Shown here: positions 56,906 through 64,000 of the stretch, in pieces
Numbering within the stretch: position 1 is the stretch's first letter
Layout of the letters: each line of letters starts with the position of its first letter
Assembly: GCF_000620765.1 (NCBI RefSeq)
Contig: NZ_JIAK01000011.1
Location: 33,132-97,131, forward strand
Length of the DNA stretch: 64,000 nucleotides
Source of the DNA: Desulfovermiculus halophilus DSM 18834
Lineage (GTDB): Bacteria > Desulfobacterota > Desulfovibrionia > Desulfovibrionales > Desulfothermaceae
Reading direction: 5' to 3'
Notes under the pieces: model-generated
What the model saw: the letters and a program-made list of their open reading frames with translations, nothing else
What the model was told of the DNA's origin: nothing
The model's database searches: none
Program-made: the position numbers and the translations under genes

Positions 56906-58669
56906 TTACTTCTTGGAGCTCAACTCAGGAAAGTCCTGGTAGAAGTATTCGAACTCACCGCGCCCGGACCCTTCATCCTTCTTCTTCACTTCCTGCTCCC
57001 GGAGCTCAATGCGCCGGATCTTGCCGCTGATGGTCTTGGGTACCTCGGGCACGAACTCGATGATCCTGGGGATCTTGAACTTGGCCAGGATGTTGATGCT
57101 GTGCTTGAACAGCTCCAAAGCCAGATCCCTGGACGGCTCGTAATCCTTGGACAGGATGACGTAGGCCTTGACCAGCTGATAGCGCTTGGGATCCGGACTG
57201 CCCACAACAGCCGCTTCGGCCACCGCCGGATGCTCGACCAAGGTGCTCTCCACCTCAAAGGGGCCGACCCGAAAGTCGGAAGACTTGATCACGTCGTCGG
57301 CCCGGCCCACGAACCACCAGTAACCGTCTTTGTCGAAGCAGGCCCGGTCCCCGGTATAGTAGAAGTTGTCCACAAACATGTTGCGCATCTTTTCCGGATT
57401 GCCGATGTACTCGGTAAACAGGCCGATGGCCCGCCACCGGTCCAGACGAACCACGATATGACCGGTTTCGTCCACCTGGGTGATCTCGTTCCCTTCGTCG
57501 TCGGCCAGGGTAATATCATACATGTAGGACGGATAGCCGAAGGAACCGAAGCGCATCTTGCCTTCCATCCAGGGCGGATTCCCGATCATGGCCGTAGACT
57601 CGGTCTGGCCGTAAAAGTCCCGGATCTCAGTGCCGGCATACTTCTTCCACTGCTGAATGACTTCCGGGTTCAGGGGCTCTCCCGCACTCACGGAACAGCG
57701 CAGGGACTTGAAGCTGTATTTGCTCAGATCCAGACCGACGAACATCCGCCAGGCAGTCGGCGGGGCGCAAAAGGTGGTCACTTCATACTTATCTATAAAT
57801 TCCATGTACTTGGGGCCATTCAAGGCCTTGAAGTTAAATCCCGTGGCGGTTGCACCCACATTCAAAGGGGCAAAGAAGGAGCTCCAGGCCCACTTGGCCC
57901 ACCCCGGAGCACTCAGGTTGTGGTGCACATCGTCCGGCCGCAGACCGATCATCACCGCTGTGGACAAATGCCCCACAGGATAGGACATTGCCGAATGTCC
58001 GACCCGCTTGGGCAGCCCGGTGGTCCCGGAGGTAAAGAAGCAGAACAGGAGGTCGTCGGACTTGGTTTTGGCCGGCTCCGCCTGGCCGTCCTCACTGGCC
58101 AGATCGGAGTAGCTGGTCCATCCGTCTTTGCTGCCCAGCACGATCTTGACCTTGGGCTGGGTGCCGGTGTCGGCCAAGGCCTCGTCCATGACCCCTGCCG
58201 AATCCTCGTCAACCACCAGCACATCCGGGGAATAGGTCTCAAAGCGGAACTTCAGCTCCCGCACTGTCATGCTGGTTGCCGTGGGCACCGCGATCAGCCC
58301 GCCCTTGACTGCGGCAAAGCTGACGAACCAGGTCTCGGGGACAATGGGAATCATCATGTACAGGTTGTGGCCCTGTTCCACTCCATTTTTCCGCAAAAAG
58401 TTCAAGACCTTGTTCCCGTTGGCGGCAAATTCCTTGTAGCTGAACCTGCGTTCCTGGTCCGATTCCAGATCGGCCCAGATCAAGGCCGGCTTGTCCCCCT
58501 GCTCCTTGACGTGCAGCCCCTCGAAGATCTCGGAGGCCCAGTTGAAATACTCCGGCTTGTCCATGTAGTTCAGACGCTCAAAAAAGGACTTGGCCGCTTC
58601 CTTCCGCTTCTCCATGTCGTCTGTGACATTGATCTGCATCACGTCCCTATAGACCTGTTCCATACTCAT
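56906..58669 (-). CDS. AMP-forming acyl-CoA synthetase (medium/short-chain type)
   Basis: 587 residues. The adenylation motif FTSGTTGLPKRVGHS (about residues 210-224), YGQTESTAMIG, YTGDRACFDKDGYWWFVGRA and the C-terminal PKTISGKIRR are complete. It resembles ACSM/acyl-CoA synthetases that activate butyrate-like acids rather than Acs. A AGGAGG site precedes the ATG. It would feed isobutyryl- or butyryl-CoA to the B12-mutase genes upstream on the same strand, but a 790-bp repeat region separates them. The SGKI lysine could be a target of acetylation. Confidence 0.9.
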   Translation of the reverse strand: MSMEQVYRDVMQINVTDDMEKRKEAAKSFFERLNYMDKPEYFNWASEIFEGLHVKEQGDKPALIWADLESDQERRFSYKEFAANGNKVLNFLRKNGVEQGHNLYMMIPIVPETWFVSFAAVKGGLIAVPTATSMTVRELKFRFETYSPDVLVVDEDSAGVMDEALADTGTQPKVKIVLGSKDGWTSYSDLASEDGQAEPAKTKSDDLLFCFFTSGTTGLPKRVGHSAMSYPVGHLSTAVMIGLRPDDVHHNLSAPGWAKWAWSSFFAPLNVGATATGFNFKALNGPKYMEFIDKYEVTTFCAPPTAWRMFVGLDLSKYSFKSLRCSVSAGEPLNPEVIQQWKKYAGTEIRDFYGQTESTAMIGNPPWMEGKMRFGSFGYPSYMYDITLADDEGNEITQVDETGHIVVRLDRWRAIGLFTEYIGNPEKMRNMFVDNFYYTGDRACFDKDGYWWFVGRADDVIKSSDFRVGPFEVESTLVEHPAVAEAAVVGSPDPKRYQLVKAYVILSKDYEPSRDLALELFKHSINILAKFKIPRIIEFVPEVPKTISGKIRRIELREQEVKKKDEGSGRGEFEYFYQDFPELSSKK

Positions 58670-58689
58670 CTGAGCCCTCCTTTGTGATT

Positions 58690-59460
58690 ACTAACAACAC
58701 CTGTTAATCATATGATGAAACACATGAACACGTTCCGAGAGGCCGACCGCTTCACTGACCAGCGTTTCGGACAAGAGAACAAAGGCCAGCAGACTGCACC
58801 GTCCAAATCACCGACCCGGGGCATCTTGCCAGCCCAGAGAGGGCGAATGATTATTCGCCCCTTCACCCGACCCGTCGGATTCAGGCCGGAGGCCAACCAC
58901 AGACAACAGACCTCCGACTCCCGCCTTCTTTCCGTCCCCCCTTGAGGGGGGTTGGGGGGTGTTGCTTCCTGCTTTTTCTGACCTCTGATCACTGACGTCT
59001 GTCTTCTGGCCTCTGACGTCTGTCTTCTGATTCGGGGATTACTTCTCTGTTCGCCTTGCTCATTAAGCCTTGGACCTCGGACCTCCGCAGAAGTAACACC
59101 CCCCTTGGATTCCCCCCTCAAGGGGGGGACGGAAACCGCGGGCTCCGGGTACAGTCCGGAAAATCAAGCTCTTCCACAATTTGCTCAACCGATGATCCGA
59201 CTCAAGGAACGCCCGGGTTCCAAAATGCAGCCCCCAACTGACCTCCCTCCGTCCCCCCTTGAGGGGGGTTGGGGGGTGTTTCTTCCTGCTTTTTTCTGAC
59301 CTCTGATCACTGACGTCTGATCTCTATCTTCTCTCTTCTGACCTCTGTCTTCTGACCTCTGACTTCTAACCACTGTCCACTGTCTACTGTCCACTGACCT
59401 CTGGTCTCTGACGTCTGACGTCTGTCTTCTGCCCTCTGTCTTCTGTCCTCTGTCTTCTGT
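58690..59460. repeat. Region of degenerate TCTGACCTCTG-type repeats with hairpins
   Basis: About 770 bp with no credible gene. The 58930-59040 and 59280-59460 parts consist of short units of about 7-8 bases (TCTGAC, TCTGTCT, CACTGTC) that vary one from the next. A block CCCCCCTTGAGGGGGG with GGGGTGTT occurs at about 58935 and again at about 59243, and inverted near 59115. Another hairpin (GGGCGAAT/ATTCGCCC) lies at 58847-58866. Open frames here are low complexity. This splits the acyl-CoA synthetase gene from the mutase operon. Confidence 0.75.
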
Positions 59461-59461
59461 A

Positions 59462-60238
59462 TCACCGCCCCTTCCACTCCGGGCTGCGCTTGTTCAGAAA
59501 GGCACTGACCCCTTCATGAGCGTCCTGGGTCGAGCAGAGCAAGGCAAAATGGTTGTTGGCCATTTCAAAGGCGCTCGCATAGTCCAGATCTTCCATCCGG
59601 TAAAAGGACTTCTTGCCCATCTGCACCGCCAATGGGCTCTTGGCCGCTATCTTGGCCGCCATCTTTTGGGTGGCCGCCTCCAGCTCATCCTTGGGCACTA
59701 TCTTGTTGATCAAGCCGATCCGATAGGCCTCGTCCGCATCGATCATGTCTCCGGTCAGTACCAGCTCCAGGGCCTTTTTCCGGCCCAGATTCCGGGCCAG
59801 GGGCACGGCCGGGCCCATGCAGAACAGCCCGACATTCACCGCAGTGGCCCCGAACCTGGCCCCTTCGGCGGCAATGGCCAGATCAGCTGAGGCCACAACA
59901 CCGATCCCGTTGGCCACGGCCAGATCCTGGACCGAGGCGATAACCGGGGTGCCCATCCGGGAAATGATCAGGCTCATCTCCTCCATCTGCTGGACCCAGG
60001 CGTAATAGTCCACGGCCTCTTTGCCTTCCAGCTCAGTGATATCGATACCGGCGCAGAAGGCCTTGCCCTCTCCCTTGACCACCACCACCCGGACCTGCTG
60101 GTCATCCTCCAGCTCCTGCAGAGCCTGGGCGAATTCCCGGGCAAGAGGGGTATTGAAGGTATTCAGGTTCTCGGGCCTGTTCAAGGTGATGGTGCCGATA
60201 AATTCGTCCACTTCCACGCGAATCGCTTCATAGCTCAT
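59462..60238 (-). CDS. Crotonase-superfamily protein (ECHDC3-like), hydratase glutamates absent
   Basis: 258 residues with the crotonase fold (GTITLNRPENLNTFNTPLAR; GEGKAFCAGIDITELEG oxyanion loop). The two catalytic glutamates of enoyl-CoA hydratase (in GGGCE and QPE of the rat enzyme) align here with NGIGVV and GATAVN, so both are lost. NVGLFCMGPAVPLARNLGRK is characteristic of the ECHDC3-like group. It is probably not a standard enoyl-CoA hydratase; another crotonase reaction is likelier. It overlaps meaB by 4 bp. Confidence 0.82.
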   Translation of the reverse strand: MSYEAIRVEVDEFIGTITLNRPENLNTFNTPLAREFAQALQELEDDQQVRVVVVKGEGKAFCAGIDITELEGKEAVDYYAWVQQMEEMSLIISRMGTPVIASVQDLAVANGIGVVASADLAIAAEGARFGATAVNVGLFCMGPAVPLARNLGRKKALELVLTGDMIDADEAYRIGLINKIVPKDELEAATQKMAAKIAAKSPLAVQMGKKSFYRMEDLDYASAFEMANNHFALLCSTQDAHEGVSAFLNKRSPEWKGR

Positions 60239-61314
60239 GTTTTCTCTCTCCTGTCGGCGGTAATAGGCATTGCATTCAGCCGCTGCCTCCAGTCCTCGGC
60301 GCAGACCAGGGACACAATGTCCTCGGTCAGGGAATAGGGATCACTCTGCTTTCCGGCCAAAGCCGTGAGCATTTCCTCCCATTTTCCACTTTCATGCAAG
60401 GATTCGACCACCTTGTCCACCAAGCCGCTGTCCAGGGCATGCTTGAGCTGCACTCCAGCCTTTCTCCGCTCCCGTTCCTTTAACACATCGCTGTCCCGCA
60501 GCAGCTCATAGTGTTCATCGATCTTGGACCGGACCTGATCCACCTTGGCCAAAAAAGGTTCAGACTGGGCCAGGTTCTCCACGGTCAGGATCGGAGGCCT
60601 CCATCCGGACCGGAAGCCGTCGGCCATATCCAGGGCCCGGGTCAGCTCGTTGAGCAGCTTGGCAGCACCCGGCTGGTCCGCCTTGTTGATCACAAACAGG
60701 TCGGCGATCTCCATGACCCCGGCCTTGATGGTCTGCACCTCATCCCCCATTCCCGGGGTCAGGACCAGGAGGATGGAGTGGGCGTTGTTCATGATGTCCA
60801 CCTCGGATTGGCCGGTGCCCACGGTCTCGACCAGGATGATATCCTTGCCCATGGCATCCAGGACATGGATGGCCTCGTCCACGGCATCGGAGAGTCCGCC
60901 CAGGGCACCCCGGGTGGCCAGGCTGCGGATGAACACACCCTTGTCCTCGGCATGCTTCTGCATCCGGACCCGGTCCCCGAGGATCGCACCCCCGGTGAAC
61001 GGGCTGGTCGGATCCACGGCCAGCACGCCCACGGTCTTCCCCTGTTTGCGGTAGTTGGTGATCAGTGCGTCGCTGAGGGTACTCTTGCCCGCTCCCGGAG
61101 CTCCGGTCAGACCGATGACATGGGCCCTGCCGGTCAGGGGGAACAGGCTTTTGATCAACTCAGTGGCTCTTGGATTCTTGTCCTCAATATTCCGGATCAG
61201 CCTGGATACGGTCCGGACGTCACCGTTTCTGATCCGTTCCACGATCCGGTCTGTTGTGTTTGGTCCCTGCGCTGGGGTATGCGTTTGTTCAGCCAATACC
61301 GTCCCCTTATTCAT
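60235..61314 (-). CDS. meaB: MeaB-family GTPase chaperone of B12 acyl-CoA mutase
   Basis: 359 residues. Walker A VIGLTGAPGAGKSTLSDAL (about residues 69-87), then VAVDPTSPFTGGAILGDRVR, DIILVETVGTGQSEVD and INKADQPGA. MeaB proteins load adenosylcobalamin and protect the mutase from inactivation. Gene lies between the small mutase subunit (12 bp away) and the crotonase (4 bp overlap), an operon arrangement. Confidence 0.94.
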   Translation of the reverse strand: MNKGTVLAEQTHTPAQGPNTTDRIVERIRNGDVRTVSRLIRNIEDKNPRATELIKSLFPLTGRAHVIGLTGAPGAGKSTLSDALITNYRKQGKTVGVLAVDPTSPFTGGAILGDRVRMQKHAEDKGVFIRSLATRGALGGLSDAVDEAIHVLDAMGKDIILVETVGTGQSEVDIMNNAHSILLVLTPGMGDEVQTIKAGVMEIADLFVINKADQPGAAKLLNELTRALDMADGFRSGWRPPILTVENLAQSEPFLAKVDQVRSKIDEHYELLRDSDVLKERERRKAGVQLKHALDSGLVDKVVESLHESGKWEEMLTALAGKQSDPYSLTEDIVSLVCAEDWRQRLNAMPITADRREKT

Positions 61315-61326
61315 GATCCAGCCGCT

Positions 61327-61737
61327 CTACAGCTCGTCCCTGGGCGAAACATTGGTTTTAACCCAGGAGATGATGTCTTCCAAAGGCGTGCCCGGAGTAA
61401 ATATCTCCTGCACGCCCCGTTCCCTGAGGTAGGGCATATCCTGTTTGGGGATGATGCCCCCGCCCACGACGACGATATCATCCGCTCCCTGCTCTCTGAG
61501 CAGATCCACAACCTTGGGGAACAAGGCCTTGTGAGCCCCGGACAAACAACTCAGGCCCACACAGTCCACGTCCTCCTGCAAGGCGGCATTGACGATCTGT
61601 TCCGGGGTTTGATGGCACCCGGTATAGACCACCTCAAATCCGGCATCCCGAAAGGCCCGGGCCAGGATCCTGGCCCCCCGGTCATGTCCATCCAATCCCG
61701 GCTTGGCCACCAATATCCGCAGCGTCTTGTCAGCCAT
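61327..61737 (-). CDS. Acyl-CoA mutase small (B12-binding) subunit
   Basis: 136 residues, the separate cobalamin domain of a two-subunit mutase. The lower-ligand motif is [16 protein letters not shown] (DxHxxG), with [18 protein letters not shown] and IPKQDMPYL following. The ATG at 61737 ([14 protein letters not shown]) is preferred to the GTG three codons earlier because of the AGAGGTG site. It partners with the large subunit 21 bp upstream. Confidence 0.93.
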   Translation of the reverse strand: MADKTLRILVAKPGLDGHDRGARILARAFRDAGFEVVYTGCHQTPEQIVNAALQEDVDCVGLSCLSGAHKALFPKVVDLLREQGADDIVVVGGGIIPKQDMPYLRERGVQEIFTPGTPLEDIISWVKTNVSPRDEL

Positions 61738-61758
61738 TCTCGTCACCTCTTTGCTCGA

Positions 61759-63441
61759 TTAGAACAATCCCGGATCCTGATACTCGCCGTATACCTCGCG
61801 GTAGACGTCACAGATCTCCTGTTCCGTGGCCAGGGCCTTGACCGCCTCGATGCAGGGAGGCATGACATTGTCACCCTTTTTGCAAGCTGTACGCACCTCG
61901 TCCAGGGCCCGCTTGACCGCCTTGTCGTCCCGCTTGCGCTTGATCTCGTTCAAGCGCTGCAGTTGGCTCTGCTCCACCGCTTCGTCGATGTCCAGGATGG
62001 GACATTCTTCAGCCTCTTCAGTCACATACTTGTTCACGCCCACCATGACCCGTTCTCCGGACTCCACCTGCTGCTGGTACTTGTAGGCAGCATCGGCAAT
62101 CTCCATCTGTGGATATCCCTGCTCAACAGCCGCCAGCATCCCGCCCATGGAATCGATCTTCTCGATGTATTCCCAGGCCTGCTCTTCCATCTCATTGGTC
62201 AGCTTCTCCACAAAATAGGAACCGGCCAAGGGGTCTATGGTGTTGGCCACGCCGGTCTCCTCGGCAATGATCTGCTGGGTGCGCAGGGCGATCTGCACCG
62301 CATGGTCCGTGGGCAGGCACCAGACCTCGTCCAGAGAGTTGGTGTGCAGGGACTGGGTGCCGCCCATGACCGCGGACAAAGCCTCCAGGGCGGTTCGGAC
62401 CACATTGTTGTACGGCTGTTGCGCTGTCAGGGAACAGCCCGCGGTCTGAGTGTGAAAGCGCATCCACCAGGACCGCTCATTCTTGGCCCCGTACCGGTCA
62501 CGCATGACCTTGGCCCAGATCCTCCTGGCCGCCCGCATCTTGCACAGCTCTTCGAAAAAATCGATATGCGAGTTGAAGAAGAAAGACAGGCGAGGGGCGA
62601 ACTCATCCGGGTGCAGCCCCTTGCGTTCCATGACGTCTTCCACGTAGGCCATGCCGTCCCGCAGGGTGAAGGCCAGCTCCTGGACCGCAGTGGAACCCGC
62701 CTCCCGGATATGGTATCCGCTGATGCTGATGGTGTTCCAGCGGGGAACATGCTTGGTCCCGAACTCCACTGTATCGCTGATCAGCTTGATGGAGGCCTCG
62801 GGGGGAAGCATGAAGGTCTTCTGGGCGATGAACTCCTTGAGCATGTCGTTCTGGATCGTGCCCCCGATCTTGTCCAGGGACACCCCTTGCTGCTCGGCGC
62901 AGGCGCAGTACATGGCCCACATGACCGAGGCCGGAGGATTGATGGTCATGGAGGTGGTGACTTCGTCCAGGGGAATGCGGTCCACCAGGATCTGAAAATC
63001 CTCCAGGGTATCGATGGCCACCCCACATTTGCCGCACTCCCCAAGGGCCTTCGGACTGTCCGTGTCGTAGCCCATGAGGGTGGGGAAATCAAAGGCCGTG
63101 CTCAGCCCGGTCTGCCCTTCGCGCAGGAGCATGTGCCACCGCTCGTTGGTATCCTTGGCCGTGCCCATTCCGGAAAACATCCGGTAGGTCCACAGTCGGC
63201 CTCTATAGCCGGTGGACTGCACCCCGCGGGTGAACGGAAACTGGCCGGGAAACCCGAGATCCCGTTCAAAGTCCAGCTCGGATATGTCTTCCGGAGTATA
63301 CAGGCGCTTGATCTCATGATCGGAAACAGTGGAGAAAACCTCTTTGCGCTCCCCTTTCCGATTGATCAGGCGCCGGACTTGGTCTTCCCACTGGACGCGC
63401 AGACTGCTGCATTGATCCAGCACTTCCTTGGCAAAATACAT
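61759..63441 (-). CDS. B12-dependent acyl-CoA mutase large subunit, isobutyryl-CoA type by active site
   Basis: 560 residues of the MutB/IcmA family. Substrate-binding segments are GYRGRLWTYRMFSGMGTAKD and GGTIQNDMLKEFIAQKTFML. In methylmalonyl-CoA mutase a Tyr and an Arg hold the substrate carboxylate; here these positions are Phe (TYRMFSG) and Gln (IAQKTF), the signature of isobutyryl-CoA mutase. It therefore probably interconverts isobutyryl- and n-butyryl-CoA. Co-encoded with small subunit and MeaB. Pivalyl-CoA-type or another mutase remains possible. Confidence 0.88.
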   Translation of the reverse strand: MYFAKEVLDQCSSLRVQWEDQVRRLINRKGERKEVFSTVSDHEIKRLYTPEDISELDFERDLGFPGQFPFTRGVQSTGYRGRLWTYRMFSGMGTAKDTNERWHMLLREGQTGLSTAFDFPTLMGYDTDSPKALGECGKCGVAIDTLEDFQILVDRIPLDEVTTSMTINPPASVMWAMYCACAEQQGVSLDKIGGTIQNDMLKEFIAQKTFMLPPEASIKLISDTVEFGTKHVPRWNTISISGYHIREAGSTAVQELAFTLRDGMAYVEDVMERKGLHPDEFAPRLSFFFNSHIDFFEELCKMRAARRIWAKVMRDRYGAKNERSWWMRFHTQTAGCSLTAQQPYNNVVRTALEALSAVMGGTQSLHTNSLDEVWCLPTDHAVQIALRTQQIIAEETGVANTIDPLAGSYFVEKLTNEMEEQAWEYIEKIDSMGGMLAAVEQGYPQMEIADAAYKYQQQVESGERVMVGVNKYVTEEAEECPILDIDEAVEQSQLQRLNEIKRKRDDKAVKRALDEVRTACKKGDNVMPPCIEAVKALATEQEICDVYREVYGEYQDPGLF

Positions 63442-63576
63442 TGCTCTTCTCCTGCGTACAAATTATCGATTCCCTGAGCTTTTCCGGATCAGGCCCACTT
63501 AATGCCGGCCCGTCCTGTTCGGACGGCCGATATCCCGGCAGGCATACGCAGCGGGCACGTTCGCCGTCCAACTGAA

Positions 63577-63608
63577 AACGCCTGCACAATGCGTATTGCG
63601 CAGGCGTT
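63577..63608 (-). terminator. Hairpin between the hydroxyacyl-CoA dehydrogenase and mutase genes
   Basis: 9-bp stem AACGCCTGC/GCAGGCGTT with an inner CAAT/ATTG stem, followed on the minus strand by TTTT only. A weak terminator or attenuator; it suggests the dehydrogenase and mutase genes are not simply one unit. Confidence 0.5.
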
Positions 63609-63617
63609 ATGACCGAC

Positions 63618-64000
63618 TCAGCTGTAGTCGTAGATTCCCTTGCCGCTCTTCCGGCCCAGCCAGCCGGCGTTGACATAGGACTTGAGCAGGGGGCAGGGCC
63701 GGTACTTGGGATCACCGTAGCCGTCCTGCAGGACCTCCAGGATGGACAGGACCGTGTCCAGCCCGATCAGGTCGGCCAGGGCCAGCGGACCCATGGGGTG
63801 GTTCATCCCCAGCTTCATGATCTGGTCGATCCCCTCGGCCGCGGCCACACCCTCGTACAGCTCCCACAGGGCCTCGTTGAGCATGACCATCAGCACCCGG
63901 TTGGACACGAACCCGGGCACGTCCCGGCAGGCCACCGGGGTCTTGCCCATGGACTCGGCCACGGACCGGACCGTGGCCGTGACCTCTTCCGAGGTGGCCA
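63618..64000 (-). CDS. hbd: 3-Hydroxyacyl-CoA dehydrogenase, C-terminal part (cut by window edge)
   Basis: The last 127 codons of a minus-strand gene running off the right edge. It shows the C-terminal domain of the 3-hydroxybutyryl-CoA dehydrogenase group: [39 protein letters not shown] and [15 protein letters not shown] at the end. The Rossmann part is outside. It would oxidise 3-hydroxybutyryl-CoA to acetoacetyl-CoA, in line with the butyryl-CoA pathway suggested by the mutase downstream. Confidence 0.93.
   Translation of the reverse strand, partial: ATSEEVTATVRSVAESMGKTPVACRDVPGFVSNRVLMVMLNEALWELYEGVAAAEGIDQIMKLGMNHPMGPLALADLIGLDTVLSILEVLQDGYGDPKYRPCPLLKSYVNAGWLGRKSGKGIYDYS

Noticed and set aside
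58708..59121. A 137-codon minus-strand open frame in the repeat region
   Set aside because: Encodes low-complexity sequence created by the TCTGAC-type repeats and the G-rich blocks; there is no ribosome site.
58960..59460. Possible CRISPR array
   Set aside because: The repeated units are only 7-8 bases, degenerate and contiguous, with no constant repeat and no spacers; no cas gene is nearby.
61759..63441. Calling the large mutase subunit a methylmalonyl-CoA mutase
   Set aside because: The overall family fits, but the Tyr and Arg that define methylmalonyl-CoA specificity are replaced by Phe and Gln.
60511..63477. A 988-codon open frame on the plus strand opposite the mutase genes
   Set aside because: It is a shadow of the GC-rich minus-strand genes; its translation is His/Gly/Leu-rich with no domain, whereas the opposite strand encodes MeaB and the mutase subunits.

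Overview
The window is about 58-60% GC and looks like a Desulfovibrionales-type sulfate-reducing bacterium (Desulfobacterota), possibly of the halophilic Desulfohalobiaceae. This is inferred, because no sulfate-reduction gene lies here. The pointers are a System I cytochrome c maturation operon with a Cys-type CcmE and no CcmG/CcmH, an ATP synthase operon of order b'-b-delta-alpha-gamma-beta-epsilon without the a and c subunits, and complete short-chain fatty acid activation and oxidation genes.

Layout. 1-6.5 kb (minus strand): ccmE-ccmF-ccmABC-ccmD-like-TPR-guaB (guaB cut by the window edge). 6.5-13.9 kb: a CNNM/CBS membrane protein, GmhB-type phosphatase, DUF401 permease, glycerophosphodiesterase, PEP synthase and a coiled-coil protein. 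13.9-26.6 kb: acetyl-CoA synthetase, then a plus-strand catabolic cluster of RpiR regulator, TAXI-TRAP transporter (three genes), class III aminotransferase, beta-keto acid cleavage enzyme (BKACE), alpha/beta hydrolase and acetoacetyl-CoA synthetase, followed by a flavodoxin-like protein. 26.6-31.4 kb: a repeat-rich gap, a methyltransferase and a PAS-GGDEF-HD-GYP protein. 31.6-34.8 kb: tRNA-Thr(CGT) with two tandem small integrative elements, the second decayed. 34.8-46.7 kb: a B12-domain/diguanylate cyclase pair, a CI/S24-like repressor, a hydrogenase-type maturation protease, ubiA-tyrS, ymdB, rny, 6S RNA, zapA, a ZapB-like gene and glmU. 47-53 kb: the atp operon. 53-64 kb: radical SAM protein, CoA-transferase/GNAT fusion, a six-helix membrane protein, acyl-CoA synthetase, a crotonase-fold protein, MeaB, a two-subunit B12 acyl-CoA mutase and the end of a 3-hydroxyacyl-CoA dehydrogenase.

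How the genes work together. Two catabolic modules feed the acetyl-CoA pool. One would import and transaminate an amino compound, cleave the resulting beta-keto acid with acetyl-CoA and activate the acetoacetate. The other would activate a branched short-chain acid, probably isobutyrate, and rearrange it with a mutase that carries isobutyryl-CoA-type (Phe/Gln) rather than methylmalonyl-CoA-type (Tyr/Arg) active-site residues.

The most striking non-coding feature is a 281-282 bp foldback element present in three full copies, each flanked by an 8-10 bp target duplication, plus an internally deleted copy and one broken end. It has ISL3-like ends and no coding capacity, so it is a MITE-type element that appears recently active. 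Several other dispersed intergenic repeat families are also present.
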